Shown: piece after piece, positions 13,636-26,300 of the stretch
How the letters are laid out: every line of letters begins with the position of its first letter
Numbering within the stretch: the stretch's first letter is position 1
Source: Cristatella mucedo
Lineage: Eukaryota; Bryozoa; Phylactolaemata; Cristatellidae
DNA: 64,000 nt
Direction of reading: 5' to 3'
NCBI GenBank assembly: GCA_009760855.2
Contig: WPIO01000082.1
Coordinates: forward strand, 186,001-250,000
Made by a program: the position numbers and the translations under genes
Notes under the pieces: model-generated
Seen by the model: the letters and a program-made list of their open reading frames with translations, nothing else
Told to the model about the DNA's origin: nothing
Databases searched by the model: none

Positions 13636-13939
13636 TTATAGCGAGCGGCTCGATCTTGATGCTCGATCTGCGAGCAATTTTTCTGCCTCTCACTGCCCAG
13701 TGTGGGTAGTCATGCCGAATCGTGCATGACATTGCCAGCAACCAATGTGTTAGACAGGCGCAAAATAGCTTGACAATGTTAGATATGCTTCAACCGCATG
13801 AGTTGGCAGCTTTAACCTGCTTGAGCTGGCATGTTTTGCTATGTTTGTGTGGCCACGAGGAATCTATCACGTAAGATCCGCTCTAAGACTAAGGATTATC
13901 TACTACGTTGGCCTGCTAAAATTTAGCTTGCTCCCTGGT

Positions 13940-14590
13940 ATCGTCCAGGCTGGATTGTTAGCTCCATTTTGGCCAAGCTGCCAAAGAAAGCCATTAGGCC
14001 ACTGCAGCTGGTGATTAATATGGCTGTACGGCTGGTTAGCAAATTCTATCTTTGGTCTCGTGTCTGCTTTGCTAAAGGAGCTTCGATGACTTCTGGTTGA
14101 TCATCGGATGGAGTACATTTCTTGATCAACGGATACAGAGTACATTTCTTATGCTGATCCACAAGGCCTGCCATGGCTTGCCTCCTTCATACCTAGCCGA
14201 ACTGCTGCACCAGTTTCATCCCCCTCAGGTCCTTTATGGGCAATACATTAGCTGTCCCATTCGTTAGCAGCATACGCTTTTGCTCAACAGGTCCTAGACT
14301 GTGGAACTCACTTCCACAATTCTTATGCAATATCTATTCTGGTGCCGACTGTGGCACACTCTTTCCAGTCGTCGTGTGCAGGTATTTCCGTGCTACTAAC
14401 TACCTCAACTGCTCTCCTAACCTGCCTGTGCTTATCACTTTCCCTTTGTTGCGTGAGATCAAGACTGCTGGCTACCATATGACCACCGAAAGTCGAGTAG
14501 GCTTGAATGGGCTGTTGAAAACGCACCTGCATAAATATGCTTAGTTATTCTGGCTTTGTGGAGTTACAGACCGAGAAGCTACATGACATA
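13940..14590 (+). mobile_element. LINE-B fragment, 3' portion
   Basis: The + strand translation follows the C-terminal part of LINE-B: a KAIRPLQLVINMAVRLV-like segment (about 13990-14040), a decayed region encoding PPSYLAELLHQFHPP, then LAVPFVSS, GPRLWNSLPQFLCN and the end segment LLREIKTAGYHM (14236-14544). The copy is broken by stops and lacks the RT core. Confidence 0.85.
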
Positions 14591-15915
14591 GTATGCACTG
14601 GTTGTATGGCCCACGTTGCAGTCAAGTGAAGTTATAGTGTGAATGGTGGCCTGTACTTGACCTCAGTTCTTCCTCTCTTAGCTTGGCACTAAAGAATTGC
14701 ATGGGCCGTGGCAAACTTACTGCCACAGAGGTATAATGCACTCAATCAAGAGCTACGGTGTTGAAGGATGCCCAAGGCTTTGGAAACTGGATCCAATTGT
14801 GGGTATCACTTCGTACTTGTCAAATCGCTTGATTTCGGTTTTATCCGACACGACCTCAGCACTAACTGGCAATCGATAAAAGAAAGCTAAGACGTGGTTC
14901 CGGAACTGAATTAACGGCCATTCATTACTACTCAACTCACCACCACTGCAAGCTGACGACTACTGGCTTGAATGCCAAGAACTTGCAGCAATGCCTGGAT
15001 ACGAGGGGCTATTTGAGATACGAATGTGCAGTTGTACCACATTTTTGCAGTACATGTATTTTGGCTGTGTCGGGATAGCGACGTAGCTACGTAGCGATCA
15101 GCTCAAGATTTAACTGCCAGGCAAGAACGATTTGAGCCAGCTTGGGAGCGGTCATCCGTTAAATAGAGCCGTCGAACATCTGTTGATTACGTACCGTCCA
15201 GCTCTTCGCTGTTACCTTTACTGTCGGTGAAGCTCAATAGCAGCCACTCCCAGTTGTTTGCTCGACCACCCAGACTGCCTTTTGCAGCAGACTATTTGAG
15301 TGTGCATTGATGAAATGCACCTCTGTATGAAGACATTATTATCCTCTAGCTTTTAAAATGTGTAGCGCTAATAGAAACTAGCCGAGAAAAACGCTTGTCA
15401 GCAATAAATATAACGCACCGGGAACAAGCTTGACACTTCGACGGGTATTAATCATGGGTAAGGCTGGCTGTCAAGGTCGAGCATCTATTGCCATCAACAC
15501 CTTGAAGGCCGTTGACGAAACGATACCCATATCAAATAGGATCATCCAATGGTGCAAAGACAGCTGAAGTCCCAGCTTGCCCTTGCGGCTTAGTATAAGC
15601 TGTGAGCAAGCACTTTATTCCTACTGAATGCATCCTTATAGATACTCCATGCTTCTTGTAAATAGCTGTAATGAAAATACCTCACAGAACGAATCACCTT
15701 CGTTTTCCAATAAATAAATGTCTACCATTTCCACCTTAACATCGCCTTACTGCTGACGTTTGAGCGCTAGCCGGTACTCTTAATGCTCACCACACCTGGC
15801 CGTGGAGGGCGGGTGGCATGTTTTTCCGGCTACCCACAAGGTGGTCTACCTTACCTGGTAAGATCGCTTGACCCATACCCCTGGTATCACGACTGGAGTT
15901 GAGTGTGTACACTTA
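14591..15915. other. No gene recognised
   Basis: Only short frames without domain signatures are present on either strand. No clear repeat or RNA gene was seen. It links the LINE-B fragment to the satellite array. Confidence 0.5.
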
Positions 15916-15919
15916 CAAC

Positions 15920-18900
15920 GGACGAATTTCCTTATTTTCCCAGGCCGTTGCCGTCTATTGTCGTGCATTGCCCTCACATGTACGTTCAAGATTGGTTGAT
16001 AGGATGCAGTTGCAATTTTAATAGAGCACTTACGCAAGAAAGTTTTGATCTTCTCCCAACAGCTTTGTGTGTAATTGTAATAGAAATCACATATTTCTGT
16101 ATTGTCTCGGGGAATTGCCACTGATTACTATGGATTGCCCAAGGTTGAACGTGATCAAGGACAGCATGTGCGCCCACAGTGAGCGTTATGTGGGAGGATA
16201 ATCACAAATTCAAACAGCCAATTCCCAGCAAATTTGAACCAGATTGCTGCAGAGACCGGGCCATTGATGTCGATTTCCCTCGATTGCGCCTTCGTCGATT
16301 GTACAAAAGGATGTGGCTGCACTTTTAATGCAATGTAATGCAATACGCAAGAAAAGTTGGAGCTTCTCTCAGCAACTGTCGGTCCATTTGTAACTGTATC
16401 CGTTAAGGATTGGCCCCGGGGGCCACTGCCGTCGATTGCCGTGCGTTGCCGTCGATTTAACGCGAACAATGGGTGAAAATTGTGTGCACACACAGGTACA
16501 TGTTATGTGAAATGACAGTTGCAGTTTATGGCAGCCAACCTTGTCAATTTTCCACGGATTTCGCTATCGGCCCTACCATTGCTGTTGATTGCCGTGCATT
16601 GCTGACAGTTAACAAAGCATCTTGAAAATCCCACGGTTTTACTTTGGATGCAGCGAAATTTTATATGTAATGACAATTGAGGCTTCCGCCGTGCCAATCT
16701 GTAGCGCCTTGCTGGCCTTGGCTGAATTTTAGCGAGAACAAGAGCTGGTCGGCGGTGGGCAAGAACTCCTTTTTCCTAGAGCAGTGAGCCAGAGAGAAGC
16801 TCCAGTGCGGTTAGAGAGCAAGAGCTTAAGAGCAAGCCAGGAAGCTCTGAGACCAGTGGTGGCGATTCGGCCTTTAAAATTGGTCCGATACTCGCACGAG
16901 CTGCTGATTGATGTGGCTGGCCTGTCAACCTCCGCCATCACCCTGTCCAAAATGAATCGTCGGGAACCCATTCGCCATTCAAGCTGGACAGAGGTGCTAT
17001 TCAAGTGGCCTAGTGACTTAATTCCTTAGCGTAATGGGCCACGATGTCGGGCCCAATACCACTAAGCTCTTGCCCGATTGTCTCAGCTAGGTGTTTAAGA
17101 GTCGAGCGACGCTCGCTCTCGGTCTCTAGTCCGGCTTCGCTTCGACGCTGTAGGACTGGTTTCTCTGAAAGCGAGGGAGGAGGGCGGGTTGTTCGCCGGC
17201 GATGGACTGAACAGGACGAGGCAGCGCTAGGAGGATTCGGTGGACTCCACCGAATATGGTCGTAAGGCGCCAGAGCTAGCATTTTGTGTTTCCTTTGTTT
17301 CTTTTGGGTTTTGTGTGCGCGCTCGCAAGTGGTCTCGGCATAAGGAGTTGCCGGTGCGAGCTAGACGTAGTCGGAGTGTGTGGGGTATTCCTGCCGAAAG
17401 GTCTCCGGTCAGGGTTTAGGCTCCGGTTCAGGCTCCCTCGATTTGGGTCGTTCCTCACTATAGACGTAAGTAGCCTAAGTGTGGACGCGTGTTTCATCCG
17501 AAAGAGTGCTTGTGCTGTTGAGAGCGTGGAGGAGTGTGGAGATAAAACTGAGCTAGACGCGAAGCGACTTTGTGCGCCTGCGAATAAAACTCAGTAAAAT
17601 CCCTAGTTTTTGTGTCTCGCTTTCCAATTCACGACGCGGGCTCACGACCCCCTTTAGTAACGATAAGTAGGTCAGCTCCAGAAACGCTCGTTTCGTGGCG
17701 GCCAGCTTATTGCACCGAACGGCATTAGGCACTAGGTTACGCCGCTAGGTAAGCGGCAGGTCAAGCCTACTCCGCGAAGCCTTCAGCGTTACAAATTTCT
17801 CTTCAATTTGCCGGAAATTGGGGTATTGGCCCGGGACATTGCTGTCGATTGCCGTTTATTGCTCGCGATTGTACGTTCGCGATTGGTTGAAAGGATTTTA
17901 TTGCACTTTCAGCACCGTGGGCTTCGACAGGTAAGATACATTTTATCTTGGCCCAGTCACTTTCCACGGATTTGCGATGGACCATAGTAGATTGCCGTAT
18001 TTGCCCGTGCCATCGATTTCCATGTATTGCCCAAGATTGAACGGTCAAGGCTGGTTGAAAGGGCTGAAAGTATGTGCTCGAACAGTGAGATGTTACGTGG
18101 AATGAGAATTGGAGCTTGGTGCAGCCGATTTCTCGTCGATTTGCCACGGATTTCGGTATTGGTCAACAAATATCAACTATTGCTGTCAATTGCCGTGCAT
18201 TGCTGACAATTAACGTGCAGAATAGCTTGAAAGTCCTACGATTTCACTTTTTATCACGAAGAAATGTGAAATGCGATGAAAGTCGGCCCTTCGTTCAACG
18301 AATTTAGTGTCAACTTGCCAAGACTGTAGTGGATAGCTGCTACGAGCCGAACCATTACCGTAGATTGCCATGCATTGCCCGAGATAATACGAGCGCATTG
18401 CTTAAAATGATGTGGTTGACTTTAACCAGTGTGCTTTGTAACATGCATTAAAAATTGGAGCATTGCGAAACCGATTTCAGGGCATTTTGCATCAGATTGA
18501 TGTAAATTGAGGTATTGGCACGGGCCACTGCAGTCAATTGCAATGCTGCCGAATGATCGAAGCGATTGTAGTGACATTGTGGGATTACACAATAACCAAA
18601 TATGATAGCAACGTGCAATCACTATTAGAGCCTAAAGTGAACGTATTCCGGTCGTTTTTCGGTGGGTTGCAGTACATTGACGTACTGGCCCGGGCAGTTG
18701 CAGTCGATTGCAGTACATTCATTGCTGGAGAATGGTCGAGGCAATTAGTTAAATTATGGGAGTACATAATAACCGAAGAGTAGAGCAACGTAAATCGTAA
18801 TTAGAGCTTCTAGTGTACGCACTCTGGTGGCTGGGTGGCGGATTGCAGTGGATTGAGGTCGGGTCGTTGCAGTCGACTGCAATTCATTGCATGAGAGTTC

Positions 18901-20990
18901 GTGTGCATAATGGAGCGAAATTTGGTGGGTGCACTTTGAACTGAGTCTAGTCCTATTGCAGTGTCAATTAGAGCTTGGCGATGGCGATTTGAGGTTGATT
19001 TGCAGTGTCAACTACAGTGGAATAGAGTGGATTGTGGTAGTTTTCCAGGTCATTTCAGGCGATTGCCGCCCATTGCAACAGGGCGAGACTGCACATTTTT
19101 TATTTTACGTGGTTGTGCACACAGCGCGGTGCACTTTAATATGCAATAAAAACTGGAGCCCAGTGCAATGTATTTCGATTTTTATGCGGTGGATTGGGCC
19201 GGGCTACTGCAGTCGATTGCAGCGCATTGCACGAGAACGGCCGTGCCAATGCAAGTGAATTTTTTTAATGCAATTGTTGCAGAGTGTGCTGTCATATGCA
19301 ATCAAAAAGGGAGCTTTTCGATCAGGATGTCTTTCGTTTCGTGGTGGAATGCAGTGGATTTCGGTGTTTGCCTGGGCCACTGCAATCTTATTTTCGTGGA
19401 CTTAGTTAGAACTCGTGAGCGGAATCTTGCGAAATTCTCCGGCACATTGTACGTATGGCGTAGTTTGATATTCCAAACTTTTTGGAGCTGTTCGTAGCTG
19501 AATTGTGGTGGATTTGACTGGAATTAGAACGGATTGCAGTACGGGCGTCCGGCGTCAAAACTCAATTGCATAAGTTCTCGTGCGACAGCGACATGAAATT
19601 TGGTAGACAGATACATTCGAACATGTACTACAATATAGCGCACAATTTTAGCTCGGCAAGGCTTACGTCTGGTCGTTGTTAGCATAATTAGAATGGATTT
19701 CGGTAATTCGTCGAACCGTATAAGTACGCTAACAGACAGTAATGTAGTTCATGGTTGCTCTATCCCCGGACCACACAAGTGTGGAGCCACTTAACTCTAG
19801 CTACGTGCTCACGACCAAGGCTTACTGTTGAACACCTACTTTTTTCCTCAACACGTTTCGCTAATAGTAGGAGCACTGGGTTATCCGAAAAAACTCGTAC
19901 AACAATTAATTTTAAGGAATAGTGGTTTAAGTAAATATTCATAACTAAGAGAATGTTATTAGAAGAATTACATACTTATTAAACTCAACTCCACATAATA
20001 GTTTATGCCAGCTTTTACATATATTTTGACACGGTACAGTTATATAGAAAGAGTTAATAGAGACAAATAGTTATTTTTTATTTAGGCGCTCAGCTTGTGT
20101 GGGATTCCTTGAAGGTAATCTCTAACTAGGACTGTTCCAAGAATATTGTGGATGTTTCGAGCACAAGCATTCGGGTCCCACGAATAAATGAGATTTACTG
20201 CGATACAGCTACAATTTCCATAATAATAGTCAGTACACCGGTTTTGATTCCAAATTATACAGAATAGTGTAACAGGTTTTCGCACAAAATTTCTTGCAAT
20301 TGTGCTCGCTCATGTCATATACTTAAATGACCAGGGTCAGCCAGGATATTTTCAGATTCGAATTGCGATACAGTTGTCATCTCCACAATAGGCAACGCGA
20401 AACTGCGATTTCAAGTTCACATAGAATGTTGCTGGTACGGCTTCACCCTGAAATTTTCATACCATTTCGCTTCCGAGTTCATTCAATGCAACGGCCAATA
20501 ATGGCCCGGGTCGCCATGCAATTTCGAACTGCGATAAAACTGCCATCTCCATAATAGGCTTCGTAGAACTTCGGTTCTGATTTCGCATTATAGGCAACGG
20601 CGTTCCAGGCTAACCGACTACAGCTTGTGGCATAGTGCTTGGACGAGCCTCCGTAGCTAATCGAACTGAGATACAGCTGCCACTTCCATAATAAGCGCTG
20701 AGCGACTGCGATTTGATTTCATGTGATATCACTGTTTATCAAACAGTTTTAAGTTTATCAATCAAATTTCACGATATAGCTCGTGCCGGTACTGATGCAA
20801 TAGCCTAAAATAGACCAGCCCTCTGCATTTTTTTAACCTGTGATACAGCTAATACTCCAAAATTATGCGTCGTCGAACTTCGGTTTTGATTGTTTATTAT
20901 AGAAAAAATGATTTACCTACCAAATCTTGAGCGATTTCGTTACCGAATAATAATGCTATGGATTCTGACGGCCGGGCCATTGGAAGCCCT
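15920..20990. repeat. Degenerate ~170-bp satellite array
   Basis: A loosely conserved unit recurs about every 145-190 bp, mostly 165-175. Its most visible core resembles GGCCCGGGCCATTGCAGTCG followed by ATTGCAGTGCATTGC. Copies of this core occur near 15945, 16115, 16260, 16425, 16580, 17830, 18000, 18170, 18345, 18525, 18695, 18868, 19050, 19210, 19375 and 19525. From about 20.03 kb the units drift: a CGATACAGCTGCCATCTCCA-like segment recurs near 20198, 20366, 20530, 20668 and 20838, still preceded by GGCCCGGGT-like bases at some copies. The array is interrupted by an LTR-like insert at 16699-17790, and 19720-20030 is poorly matched. Open frames inside it are not genes. Confidence 0.7.
16699..17790 (+). 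mobile_element. Solo-LTR-like insertion inside the satellite
   Basis: The segment interrupts the satellite and has matching inverted ends, TGTAGCGC at the left and GCGTTACA at the right, as in retroviral-type LTRs (TG...CA). It differs in composition from the flanking units and carries AATAAA near 17584, followed by a GT-rich stretch, as in an R-U5 region. The flanks, when joined, restore a continuous satellite unit. A clean target-site duplication was not found (CCAAT on the left, AAATT on the right). No gag-pol is present. The frames at 16784-17597 do not look like known proteins. Confidence 0.55.
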
Positions 20991-23395
20991 AGCATAAGAA
21001 CATAGCCCCAACGATATGAAACGATGTAATTAAACCCGAAACCCTTATATCTATAAACTGTGGTGTCGAAACCAGTTTTATAACACCTATTGTGGAAATG
21101 TCGCCTGTATCGCCGTTGGAATACGTAGGGAGGCTAGCTGGCCATAGCCACTTAAGGCACGAGAAAGCAAAGTCCAATTGATTGACATTTTGTGGGTAAA
21201 CACCATTACGTATAATTTGTAATAAAAAACCGCAGTTCTGCAGTTTATTGCCAAATCGGCAGCTGTGTCAGTTATTCATGGAATCCAAATTTTTTTTGCA
21301 AACTAAACCTTGGACTTGCACATCAACTTCTTAGCTGTCTGCCAATGTATGTCTTCCAAGTAGAATTTCATCGGTCAATTTGTCGAACGCAGTAGTAAGA
21401 TCCATTACTGTGACGAAGCTCAGAACTAAAATTATTTCGATATTCTGTTGCAAGACTGAAATCTGTTTTTTCGCCAAAGATTCTGTCCGAAGTCAAACAA
21501 GCATCCAGCTAGCTTCGCTCCAGGAAAAGTGGTTGAACAGGCATTTTACTGACTTTGTCAAAATCTGTTATGATATTTGCCGGATTCAGAGTTTAAATTA
21601 TTAATGCATGACGAAACTAGACGTACTGTTATTACTTCTACCACCAGTCGTACAATGCAATATGAATCATTTTTGTAAAAGTTATTTATTTGAAAGACAA
21701 CAAGCCGGTTAAATCAATTAAATCACTCAATTATTATTATAGTTGTGCGGTTTTGTCATGCGAGCATTTGCCGTGGTTGCTGGCATTGCATGCTTTTACC
21801 CTCCGTGTGGAGCACTGACAGTCAATAGTCATTACCTTCGAAGCCAGTAGCAGCGCTACAGCAAGGTAATGCAGTTCTAGAACCACCTGGTACCCATGTA
21901 GTCATCTTAAGTAATTGGAGGGTATATGGACGGAAGCCTCTGTTCTTGGCTTGTTATAAATGAGGTCAGGGCAATAACACTGTATGTGCACACCCCCTTT
22001 CCCCCCTCCGATTACATCAGGTCAATGTTGAGTAACCTAGGCCAAAATTTTGGCTACGGGCTTGGAGCTTAGACATTCCACAGCTCAGTTGGCCGACGTG
22101 TAGCCCAATCAAACCATAATTGTTCGGTCCGACTGCAAACAGGAAGTTCTCCCGAAAGAACCTTGGGAATTACCGGGCTGACTATCCAATGCGCTCACCG
22201 AAAATCCTTCACACAACCCAAAACCATTGTTGGTGGGTAGACGGATAATATACAATTCTTGTGCAGAAAATATCGTTAATCCAATAGTCTAGCTTTATCG
22301 TAGAAAATAACGAGAACAACTTACTGGTCTCTAGGACTGTGAGGGAACATGACTCTTGCAGCCTGCGAGCACTGGGCAGAGACCCTACGAAGGTTCAGAC
22401 TGCCTAAGCAGCCGCAGGCTCACAAGTGGTGGAGGGCTGACGACTCGGTAGATGACTCAGGCAGTCCTGCCCAAATCCATTCATTGGCTGCATCTGTGGG
22501 GACATCCATCTACCACAAACTGTGGCCAGCTGTTGGGCGGGTTCGGAACGAACAATGGCCGACAGTGCGAACAACGCATGCATGCATACAAGGGCTGCCG
22601 AAGAAGTACAGCGGGAGGGAGGGCTAGATCCCTCACCGCCGGCAGCCGTCTAGTGTGTAGACTGGGCCTGGCTGGCGTTGTTTGGAATACAGATTTTGGT
22701 GTTGGAGCCAGCAGACTTGTTGCTCGGTCGCGCTACCCAGCCCGACGACAGGTCGTGCGGAAGGCTGTCACAAGGACCAGCTGAAATCTTACTCTAGGAT
22801 ACTTTCTCTAGGACCATCTGAAATCTCTACAGCATAGGCGATGGTTCACTGAAACACTTGAAAAATCATGCAATATCTAGCTAACTGCATTAAAGACTGC
22901 ATACACTCACTCACCCTTCTACACAGAAAGGCCCGCTCATGGGAAATACCCAGTACTTCCTATACAAAACATTGATCTAGAAGGTAAGTTCACGAATCCA
23001 AACCCTCAAGCTGCAGCAATGCAGCCTGATCTAAAGCTTGCAGGCTTTTGTGCAGAAGTCTGCAATGTGAATGCATGCCCACGTGCAATGGCTTTGCTTT
23101 CACGCAGGGCAATTTCTCCAACGTTTATTTCACGCTTGCCCACGATACTGCCAAACAAGGACAAATCCTGTAGGTCGTCTGCCATACCAAGTAGGTACAG
23201 CTTGGCTACCTTGCACGATGTGGCAATAAATTATAGTAGACCAGGGTGTGCTATAGACTCTTGAATAACAACGTCCGCCTTTAAACTCAAGCATATTTGC
23301 TTATCACCTTCCGATAAGAAAAGTTAATACCTCGTGGCATGGCACGGCCTGCCAGCAAACACTCCACTTGCTTTTCCCCTTGCCATTGCAGCTTC
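20991..23395. other. No gene recognised, downstream of KCMF1
   Basis: The stretch holds the region past the KCMF1 stop codon and some AT-rich sequence. The open frames at 22349-22784 have no recognisable domain. A - strand frame ending near 23005 has a weak resemblance to a KCMF1 C-terminal tail, but it has no convincing acceptor and is not annotated. Confidence 0.45.
23124..23129 (-). terminator. Candidate polyadenylation signal for KCMF1
   Basis: AATAAA on the - strand (TTTATT on the + strand) lies about 270 bp past the KCMF1 stop codon at 23396-23398. Position and motif fit a 3'UTR end. Confidence 0.4.
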
Positions 23396-26300
23396 TCAGC
23401 CGTTGTTTGGAGAGGTGTCCTGTAGTTGGCTATCAGAGAGTGCAGAGGATGCACCGTTTAGAGTGGCCAGGATTAATTCTTGAGCAAACAGGCTCCGTTC
23501 CATCTGCTCCTCCTGCATTCGCTGATGATCACCTTCGGATGGCCCATGGGAAAGCCACCTGACAAAGATGAAATAGTGTTGAGATCAGAGAACGTAAAGA
23601 CAGACCGGGATAGTCGCCAATGGAGTGTTACAAGCAGACTAGATGGCTTGACATAATCATAAGACAAGACGCAAATGCATGCAAGGGCAACCATTGATAG
23701 GCATCTTTAAATTGAAAACAATCTTCGAGTAAATATAAGGTCTCTTCTCTCTGTCTCTAATCTCCATCTTTCCCTCACTATAACTAGAAAAAAGCAGGGG
23801 CACACCCAAGAGATGCGGCCAGAGCACCCCAAGGAGAAGAGTGAGTCTCATGATACAAAGCCTTGGGTGTCTAAACAATGTCAGCAACAATCACACCACC
23901 TAATTACCAATGCTGCAATAGAACGTCGCAGTTCAGCACGTACGATTGGGCAATGCAACACTTCGGCAAGTGCTGAACTGGCGAACCTACTTAGTAAGCA
24001 GAAACCTATGATTGCCGCTTGAATCACCAGCCTGAGTCGAGGCGATGGGCACGACCTGGCTTGCATTCGCTGACGGGACACTGGTGACTGCAGCTGCAGC
24101 TGACGTCTTCAAATGCTCCGCTGCAGCGCTGCTAACAAGGGCAGCTAAAGACGTCGCTGCGCCTCCGGCTGCAGATACAGTAGCAAGCCCCGAATCGGCC
24201 ACTGTGCTTCTGGCACCATTGCGTGACGTCTCTATCCTGGGGAGCCGCTGAAAGTGGTCTCTGAAACGTCGAAACAAGCCATTAGAGAAAACAAAAAATC
24301 GAGATAGATGAAAGGGTCTCGGCTCGCCGAGTCTCAGCGATTGTGGCTCACTAAGCAGAAAACCCGATTCAACAACAGTTTGACTCAAAAGCTAATCACG
24401 CCGAGCGCGAGAGACAGAGAGCTCTTACCTAAGAGCGCGTGCGTGCTCGCGTTCCACTTCCAGTTGCATGTGCAGCTCACGGAGCTGCTGCGGCGTGCCC
24501 GATACCACGGCACGACGTACGCCAGATAGGTGACTCAGCAGCTCTGCAACGAGGCACTGCGAGTGGTCATCTAAGCTGTAATACACCCACAATATCAATG
24601 ACAACTCTCTCTCTTTCTTTCGAACTACTACTTGCACAGCAACTGCAATGGCATCTCACGACAGACGACAGCAGTAGCCAGGGGTAAGTACACAGCCGAG
24701 CACAAAAATGTCGTCACACATAAAAATATCTTCCATCTCCGCGCTGGAGTAATGGAGTTCGATCTGACCTTGATGTCGTTTCTTGGCAAAACTGTTGCAC
24801 TCTGCCCTATTTTGGCTATGGAAAGTCACAACCAGCCTTCGGGACCACATACCTGCTATTGGGTCCATAGCTTCCCTACCGCCGGACCCGGCACTGCCGT
24901 TGGCGGCAGGCTGAGAAGGGCTGCCAGGCTGATTATTTGAAGCATACCGTCTTGCTCTCTGCGTCGGATTTCGGCTGGCCACAAGCGGAGCTCGGCGAAT
25001 GAGCCGACCACCAATCAATGGCTCCTCCGCCCACAAAACATTCGTCAAGGTCGTAGAGCACAGCAGCAGGCAAGAAGTTTGACCAACATTAGCTATTATC
25101 AACCACACACATATTGTGCTGACAAATGCGAAACGAGGCTGGCAACGCACTGAAAAGAAAGTCATTGGCACGAGAAGGATACTGATAGTTCCCGGCCGCG
25201 GTGCTCTAGAGTCAAGTGGGCCGAGAAGTCGTCAGTCACGTGATTTGGATCGCCGCCCGGCGAGGAAGCACATATAGGGCAAATCTGAAATGCAACAACC
25301 ACACTTAAATGAGTCAAGCATCATAGTACACACTGCATGCAATAAAATTTGATCAAAAATCGTATGATAAACAGCTGGCTCAGTCAAACATTAATTTACT
25401 AATCTATAGATGACACAGAACAAACCAAACAAAGCTTACAAAACAGTTCTACAAAATCTCAAAACACTAGCAACTGGTGAATGTTTTAAGATGCTAGCCA
25501 AACGTTAACACCAAATAACAGACGTTGAAAGTTCAAACCCCCAAATGCAAAAGGCACCTTTCTTTCATATTTGCAATTTTGTTTTCGTGCTTTATTATAT
25601 ATACTTTAGAGCACATGGTAGGGCGATACAATAATTTTAATGTATGTCTTTCGACTAGTGCCCTAAGAAAACCCAAATCTACACAAAGATAAAAGGTGCT
25701 GACCTTTTCTTATCCAAAGAAGCGCTGCAAGCAAGCAACAATATTTCTGGCTCGAAGATGCTGTGTCAACGGTAGCCAGCAAGCCAGCCATCGCTCCACT
25801 CAACTACAAGCAGGACCAGCACAGCGAGAATGCCTACCACTTCGGACGATGCCTCATTATGGTCACTTGAGACGTGGTCATGCAGTGTGCTTTCTGTGAA
25901 GCCTAGTTTGCCACAATAAGGGCATGCATACGAGTGTCCACCATCGGTGCCAGACGCGTCGGAACCAAAAAATAAGTCTAAAAAGTGAAACGAGTGCTGC
26001 ATCAGCGCTTGCCCGAATGAGCACAGCTAACCTTGGCATACCCAAGTGCATACTTCGTGTCAGAACGTGGAGCATTCGAACAAGTTAACCCGTCAGAGTG
26101 GTGCAATGAACGACAGACAATGCATGCCAAGTAAGTTACTGTCATATTTTACCTAATCCAGACTTGGTCAGCTCCACATGCAGGTAGCCAATAGATAAAT
26201 CCTTTAAGAGAATGGCCATTACCAACTGTTGGGCAAATGTATGCGAGAGAAAGGTTGTATGTAGTATTACAACCCCAAACGAGTATGAAAAATGCATATC

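Noticed and set aside
16729-17597. Several open frames of 70-103 codons at 16729-17597
   Set aside because: They lie within the LTR-like insert on both strands and show no gag, pol or env motifs.
22349-22784. Frames of 92 and 110 codons at 22349-22784
   Set aside because: No domain, no splice-compatible neighbours and no similarity to the repeats in the window.
23005-23250. Possible extra 3' exon of KCMF1 with MADDLQDLSLFGS or a QALDQAALLQLEG end
   Set aside because: Weak resemblance to the vertebrate C-terminus, no pyrimidine-rich acceptor, and exon 8 already ends in a natural stop with 381 codons in total.
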